Shown here piece by piece: positions 32,982 through 36,107 of a stretch of 36,107 nucleotides of DNA. How positions within the stretch are numbered: the first letter of the stretch is position 1; every line of letters starts with the position of its first letter. Origin of the DNA: Nocardia wallacei (GTDB taxonomy: Bacteria; Actinomycetota; Actinomycetes; Mycobacteriales; Mycobacteriaceae); contig NZ_JARWOP010000088.1 of the NCBI RefSeq assembly GCF_029868745.1, positions 1 to 36,107 of the forward strand, read 5' to 3'. A program made the position numbers and the translations under genes. The notes beneath the pieces were generated by a model that worked only from the letters and a program-made list of their open reading frames with translations, had not been told where the DNA came from and did no database searches.

Positions 32982-33113
32982 TCGGATGAGGCTGCGACTT
33001 AATCGCGCTTCACCCGATTCGTGATGTGAAACCGGCTGCTGTAACGCTTCGCACCTACGATCGGGGTGGAACCTGCTACCACCCGCCTACCCACGCGTGA
33101 AGGACCAGACACC

Positions 33114-34028
33114 GTGCCCGTCGCCCCGGACTCTCATCCATCCTTCGGCTCCCACGCACACTCTCACCGACTAGTAACCACGGAGTGGCTGTCGGCAAAC
33201 ATAGGCGCGCCGGGGCTCAAGATCGTGGAGTCCAACGAGGACGTTCTGCTGTACGACATCGGGCACGTACCCGGCGCCATCAAGATCGACTGGCGGGCTG
33301 AGCTTACCGACCCGATGGCCCGAGATGTGGTCGATGGCGCCCGTTTCGCGGAATTGATGCGTGCGAAGGGTATCGAGCGCGACGACACGGTGGTGGTCTA
33401 CGGCGACAAATCCAACGGCACGGCGGCCGCGACGCTGTGGGTCCTCGACCTGTTCGGGCACCCCGACGTGCGCCTGCTCGACGGCGGCCGGGACGCCTGG
33501 ATCTCCGAGGAGCGCGACACCACCTTCGAGGTTCCCGACGTCGGTCTGGGTGAGTATCCGGTGGTGGAGCGGGACGACCGGAGCGCGCGGGTCTTCCTCG
33601 ACGAGGTGCGCGCGCGGCTGGGGCAGTCGCTGATCGACGTGCGCCCAGCGGCCGAGTACCGCGGCGAACTGGCGCGCATCACCGACCGGCCGGAGGAACA
33701 GTCGTTGCGCGCCGGGCACATCCCCACCGCGGTGAACATTCCGTGGACCGCCGCGCTGGGCGGCGACGGGCGCTTCCGCTCGCGGGCGGAACTGGACCGG
33801 ATCTACGCCGCGGCCTCCGAGGCGCCCGAAACAATCGTCTACTGCCGTATCGGTGAACATTCCGCGCACACCTGGTTCGTACTCACTTATCTGCTGGGCC
33901 GGGAGAATGTGCGCAATTATGACGGCTCGTGGACCGAATGGAGTAATGCGGTCCGCACGCCGATCGTCAAAGGGCATGAACCCGGGGAAATCCCGGATAT
34001 CGGCCGCCCCGTTGTGACAGTTCCCTGA
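33114..34028 (+). CDS. sseA: Thiosulfate/3-mercaptopyruvate sulfurtransferase SseA
   Basis: Two-domain rhodanese of 304 aa (M. tuberculosis SseA about 297). The inactive N-terminal domain contains [17 protein letters not shown] and [13 protein letters not shown]; the catalytic C-terminal domain contains [25 protein letters not shown] and the Cys loop with C244 in [13 protein letters not shown]. It carries a persulfide from thiosulfate or mercaptopyruvate to acceptors. The last loop residue is His (H249) where the mycobacterial protein has Arg. GTG 33114 is preferred: AAGGA lies ~9 nt upstream and homology begins soon after; GTG 33066 would add 16 unlike residues. A TACGAT -10 at 33056-33061 fits a short leader. 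No SufE gene follows, unlike the mycobacterial order. Confidence 0.9.
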   Translation: MPVAPDSHPSFGSHAHSHRLVTTEWLSANIGAPGLKIVESNEDVLLYDIGHVPGAIKIDWRAELTDPMARDVVDGARFAELMRAKGIERDDTVVVYGDKSNGTAAATLWVLDLFGHPDVRLLDGGRDAWISEERDTTFEVPDVGLGEYPVVERDDRSARVFLDEVRARLGQSLIDVRPAAEYRGELARITDRPEEQSLRAGHIPTAVNIPWTAALGGDGRFRSRAELDRIYAAASEAPETIVYCRIGEHSAHTWFVLTYLLGRENVRNYDGSWTEWSNAVRTPIVKGHEPGEIPDIGRPVVTVP

Positions 34029-34119
34029 ACAGGGCCTCCACAGCGAGTCGGGCGCAATGAGGACACGCTGTTGTCCACATCACTTCCCAGGGCTTACCGT
34101 TCAGTAGCCCCTATCCCGG

Positions 34120-34149
34120 TTCAGCGTCTGTTGGCAGACTGCCTACACT
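34120..34149 (+). promoter_or_regulatory. Putative accA3 promoter
   Basis: TTCAGC at 34120-34125 and TACACT at 34144-34149 with an 18-nt spacer, 39 nt before the accA3 start, leaving a short leader that carries AGGAGG. Confidence 0.45.
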
Positions 34150-34188
34150 CGGCCCAGACGATAGTTTGTCCAAAGCACAGGAGGCTCA

Positions 34189-35991
34189 GTGCCCAGCCAT
34201 GCCAGCGCGCAGATCACCAAGGTCCTGATTGCCAATCGGGGCGAGATCGCGGTGCGTGTGATCCGGGCCGCCAAGGACGCCGGTATCGCCAGCGTCGCGG
34301 TGTACGCCGAACCGGACGCGGACGCGCCGTTCGTGAAGCTCGCCGATGAGGCATTCGCGCTCGGGGGCCAGACCTCCGCGGAGTCGTACCTGGTGTTCGA
34401 CAAGGTGCTCGACGCCGCCCGCAAGTCGGGCGCCGACGCCATCCACCCGGGTTACGGGTTCCTGTCGGAGAACGCCGATTTCGCGCAGGCCGTGCTGGAC
34501 GCGGGGCTGATCTGGATCGGCCCGTCCCCGCAGTCGATCCGGGACCTGGGCGACAAGGTCACCGCCCGCCACATCGCCGAGCGCGCGCAGGCGCCGATGG
34601 CCGCGGGCACCAAGGACCCGGTCAAAGACGCCGCCGAAGTCGTGGAGTTCGCGAAGACCTACGGCGTGCCGGTGGCGATCAAGGCCGCGTTCGGCGGCGG
34701 CGGTCGCGGCATGAAGGTCGCGCAGACCATCGAGGAGATCCCCGAGCTGTTCGAGTCCGCGACCCGTGAGGCGACCGCGGCGTTCGGCCGGGGCGAGTGC
34801 TTCGTGGAGCAGTACCTGGACAAGGCCCGCCACGTCGAGGCGCAGGTGCTCGCGGACCAGCACGGCAATGTGATCGTGGCCGGCACCCGCGACTGCTCGC
34901 TGCAGCGCCGGTTCCAGAAACTGGTCGAGGAGGCGCCCGCGCCGTTCCTGTCCGACGAGGTGCGTTCGAAGATCCACGAGTCCGCCAAGCGGATCTGCAA
35001 GGAGGCCGGCTACTACGGCGCCGGCACGGTGGAGTACCTGGTGCAGGGCGAGACGGTGTCGTTCCTCGAGGTCAACACGCGCCTGCAGGTCGAGCACCCG
35101 GTCACCGAGGAGACCTCCGGACTGGACCTGGTGCGCTGGCAGTTCCGCATCGCCAACGGCGAGGAGCTGACCATCACCGAGGACCCGACCCCGCGCGGGC
35201 ACGCGATCGAGTTCCGCATCAACGGCGAGGACGCCGGACGCAACTTCCTGCCCGCGCCGGGCCCGGTCACCGTCTACAAGGAGCCGACCGGCCCGGGCGT
35301 GCGCGTGGACTCCGGTGTCGTGGCGGGCAGCGTGATCGGCGGCCAGTTCGATTCCATGCTGGCCAAGCTGATCGTCGTCGGCGAGAACCGCACCCAGGCG
35401 CTGGAGCGGGCGCGCCGCGCGCTGGCCGAGTACGAGATCGAAGGCCTGGCCACGGTGCTGCCGTTCCATCAGCACATCGTGTCCAACCCGGCGTTCATCG
35501 GCGACGGTACGAAGTTCGACGTGTACACGAAGTGGATCGAAACCGATTGGGACAACCCGATTCCGCCCTACACCGGTGGACAGCCGATCGAGGACGACGA
35601 GGAAGCCGCGCGCCAGAAGGTGGTCGTGGAGGTCGGCGGCCGGCGGCTGGAGGTGTCGCTGCCGGGTCAGTTCTCCGTGGGCGCGGGCGTGCCCGTCGCG
35701 GCGGGCAACGGCGCGGGTGTCATCCGCAAGAAGCCCAAGGCGCGCAAGCGTGGCGGCGCGGGTGGCGGTGCGGCGTCCGGTGACGCGGTCACCGCGCCGA
35801 TGCAGGGCACCGTGGTGAAGGTCGCCGTCGAGGAGGGTCAGTCGGTCGAGGCCGGTGACCTGATCGTGGTGCTCGAGGCCATGAAGATGGAGAACCCGGT
35901 CAACGCGCACAAGTCCGGTGTGGTCACCGGGCTGTCGATCGCGGCCGGCGCCGCCATCACGCAGGGGACCGTGCTCGCCGAGATCAAGTAG
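34189..35991 (+). CDS. accA3: Biotinylated acyl-CoA carboxylase alpha subunit AccA3
   Basis: Biotin carboxylase plus biotin carboxyl carrier in one chain, 600 aa, the same length as M. tuberculosis AccA3. It carboxylates its own biotin with ATP and bicarbonate and serves several beta subunits, including AccD5. Biotin carboxylase parts: [20 protein letters not shown] at about 11-30, [11 protein letters not shown], the ATP-grasp loop [12 protein letters not shown] near 165-176, and [17 protein letters not shown] Gly/Ala/Lys-rich linker near 500-530 leads to the carrier domain, with the biotinylated lysine K566 in EAMKM. GTG 34189 follows AGGAGG by about 6 nt. It ends just before the artefactual contig edge. 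Confidence 0.96.
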   Translation: MPSHASAQITKVLIANRGEIAVRVIRAAKDAGIASVAVYAEPDADAPFVKLADEAFALGGQTSAESYLVFDKVLDAARKSGADAIHPGYGFLSENADFAQAVLDAGLIWIGPSPQSIRDLGDKVTARHIAERAQAPMAAGTKDPVKDAAEVVEFAKTYGVPVAIKAAFGGGGRGMKVAQTIEEIPELFESATREATAAFGRGECFVEQYLDKARHVEAQVLADQHGNVIVAGTRDCSLQRRFQKLVEEAPAPFLSDEVRSKIHESAKRICKEAGYYGAGTVEYLVQGETVSFLEVNTRLQVEHPVTEETSGLDLVRWQFRIANGEELTITEDPTPRGHAIEFRINGEDAGRNFLPAPGPVTVYKEPTGPGVRVDSGVVAGSVIGGQFDSMLAKLIVVGENRTQALERARRALAEYEIEGLATVLPFHQHIVSNPAFIGDGTKFDVYTKWIETDWDNPIPPYTGGQPIEDDEEAARQKVVVEVGGRRLEVSLPGQFSVGAGVPVAAGNGAGVIRKKPKARKRGGAGGGAASGDAVTAPMQGTVVKVAVEEGQSVEAGDLIVVLEAMKMENPVNAHKSGVVTGLSIAAGAAITQGTVLAEIK

Positions 35992-36017
35992 GGCACAGGG
36001 GTTTTCGCGAGGCCCGG

Positions 36018-36107
<90 letters not shown>

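Overview
The window is a G+C-rich actinobacterial contig that looks like Nocardia or a close relative. The reasons are a very strong bias for G/C at third codon positions, an AccA3/AccD5/AccE5 acyl-CoA carboxylase set, leaderless gene starts, and a gene order that follows the Rv3280-Rv3307 region of Mycobacterium tuberculosis (gene order recalled, not searched). Both ends run into G-rich low-complexity sequence that looks like a sequencing or assembly artefact, so the first gene is incomplete.

Layout. 75-5745: purine nucleoside phosphorylase (minus), then RNase Z, an enoyl-CoA hydratase/isomerase, the M20 amidohydrolase pair amiB1-amiA1, and a gamma-glutamylcyclotransferase-fold protein facing back. 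5987-7390: lpdA, a flavoprotein disulfide reductase. 7391-12071: an accessory stretch that in M. tuberculosis would be empty, because lpdA and glpD2 adjoin there. It holds a Pro/Gln-rich secreted protein, a single-pass membrane protein with duplicated short motifs, a PLP aminotransferase and a tiny secreted four-cysteine peptide ending at a strong terminator. 12072-15047: glpD2, then remnants of an HpnE-like desaturase joined out of frame to an unidentified C-terminal fragment, and a small membrane protein.

15163-25971: nei2 and lhr (base-excision and helicase repair pair; Lhr carries two large low-complexity insertions), a histidine-phosphatase-like protein, a TetR regulator divergent from a patatin-like lipase plus SDR operon, and the aminoadipate-semialdehyde dehydrogenase pcd. 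26082-27936: lrpA and lat, which with pcd form the lysine epsilon-aminotransferase route (lysine to aminoadipate semialdehyde to 2-aminoadipate). 28022-29256: a short leaderless upstream ORF overlapping a beta-propeller lipoprotein gene. 29409-35991: accD5-accE5-maf, a SufR-like Cys-containing regulator, sseA and accA3. Together the carboxylase genes encode the alpha, beta and epsilon subunits of an acyl-CoA carboxylase that supplies methylmalonyl-CoA and related extender units for envelope lipids.

The most notable items are: the many starts that sit 6-7 nt after a TANNNT -10 box, which correct several start codons; an LpdA that keeps the CxxxxC pair but lacks the His/Glu dyad; the unstudied secreted/membrane proteins between lpdA and glpD2; the 55-aa CQPGVS peptide; the upstream ORF coupled to the lipoprotein; the chimeric hpnE remnant; and the apparent inversion of the accD5-accA3 block. 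No mobile element, CRISPR array, tRNA or rRNA was seen.
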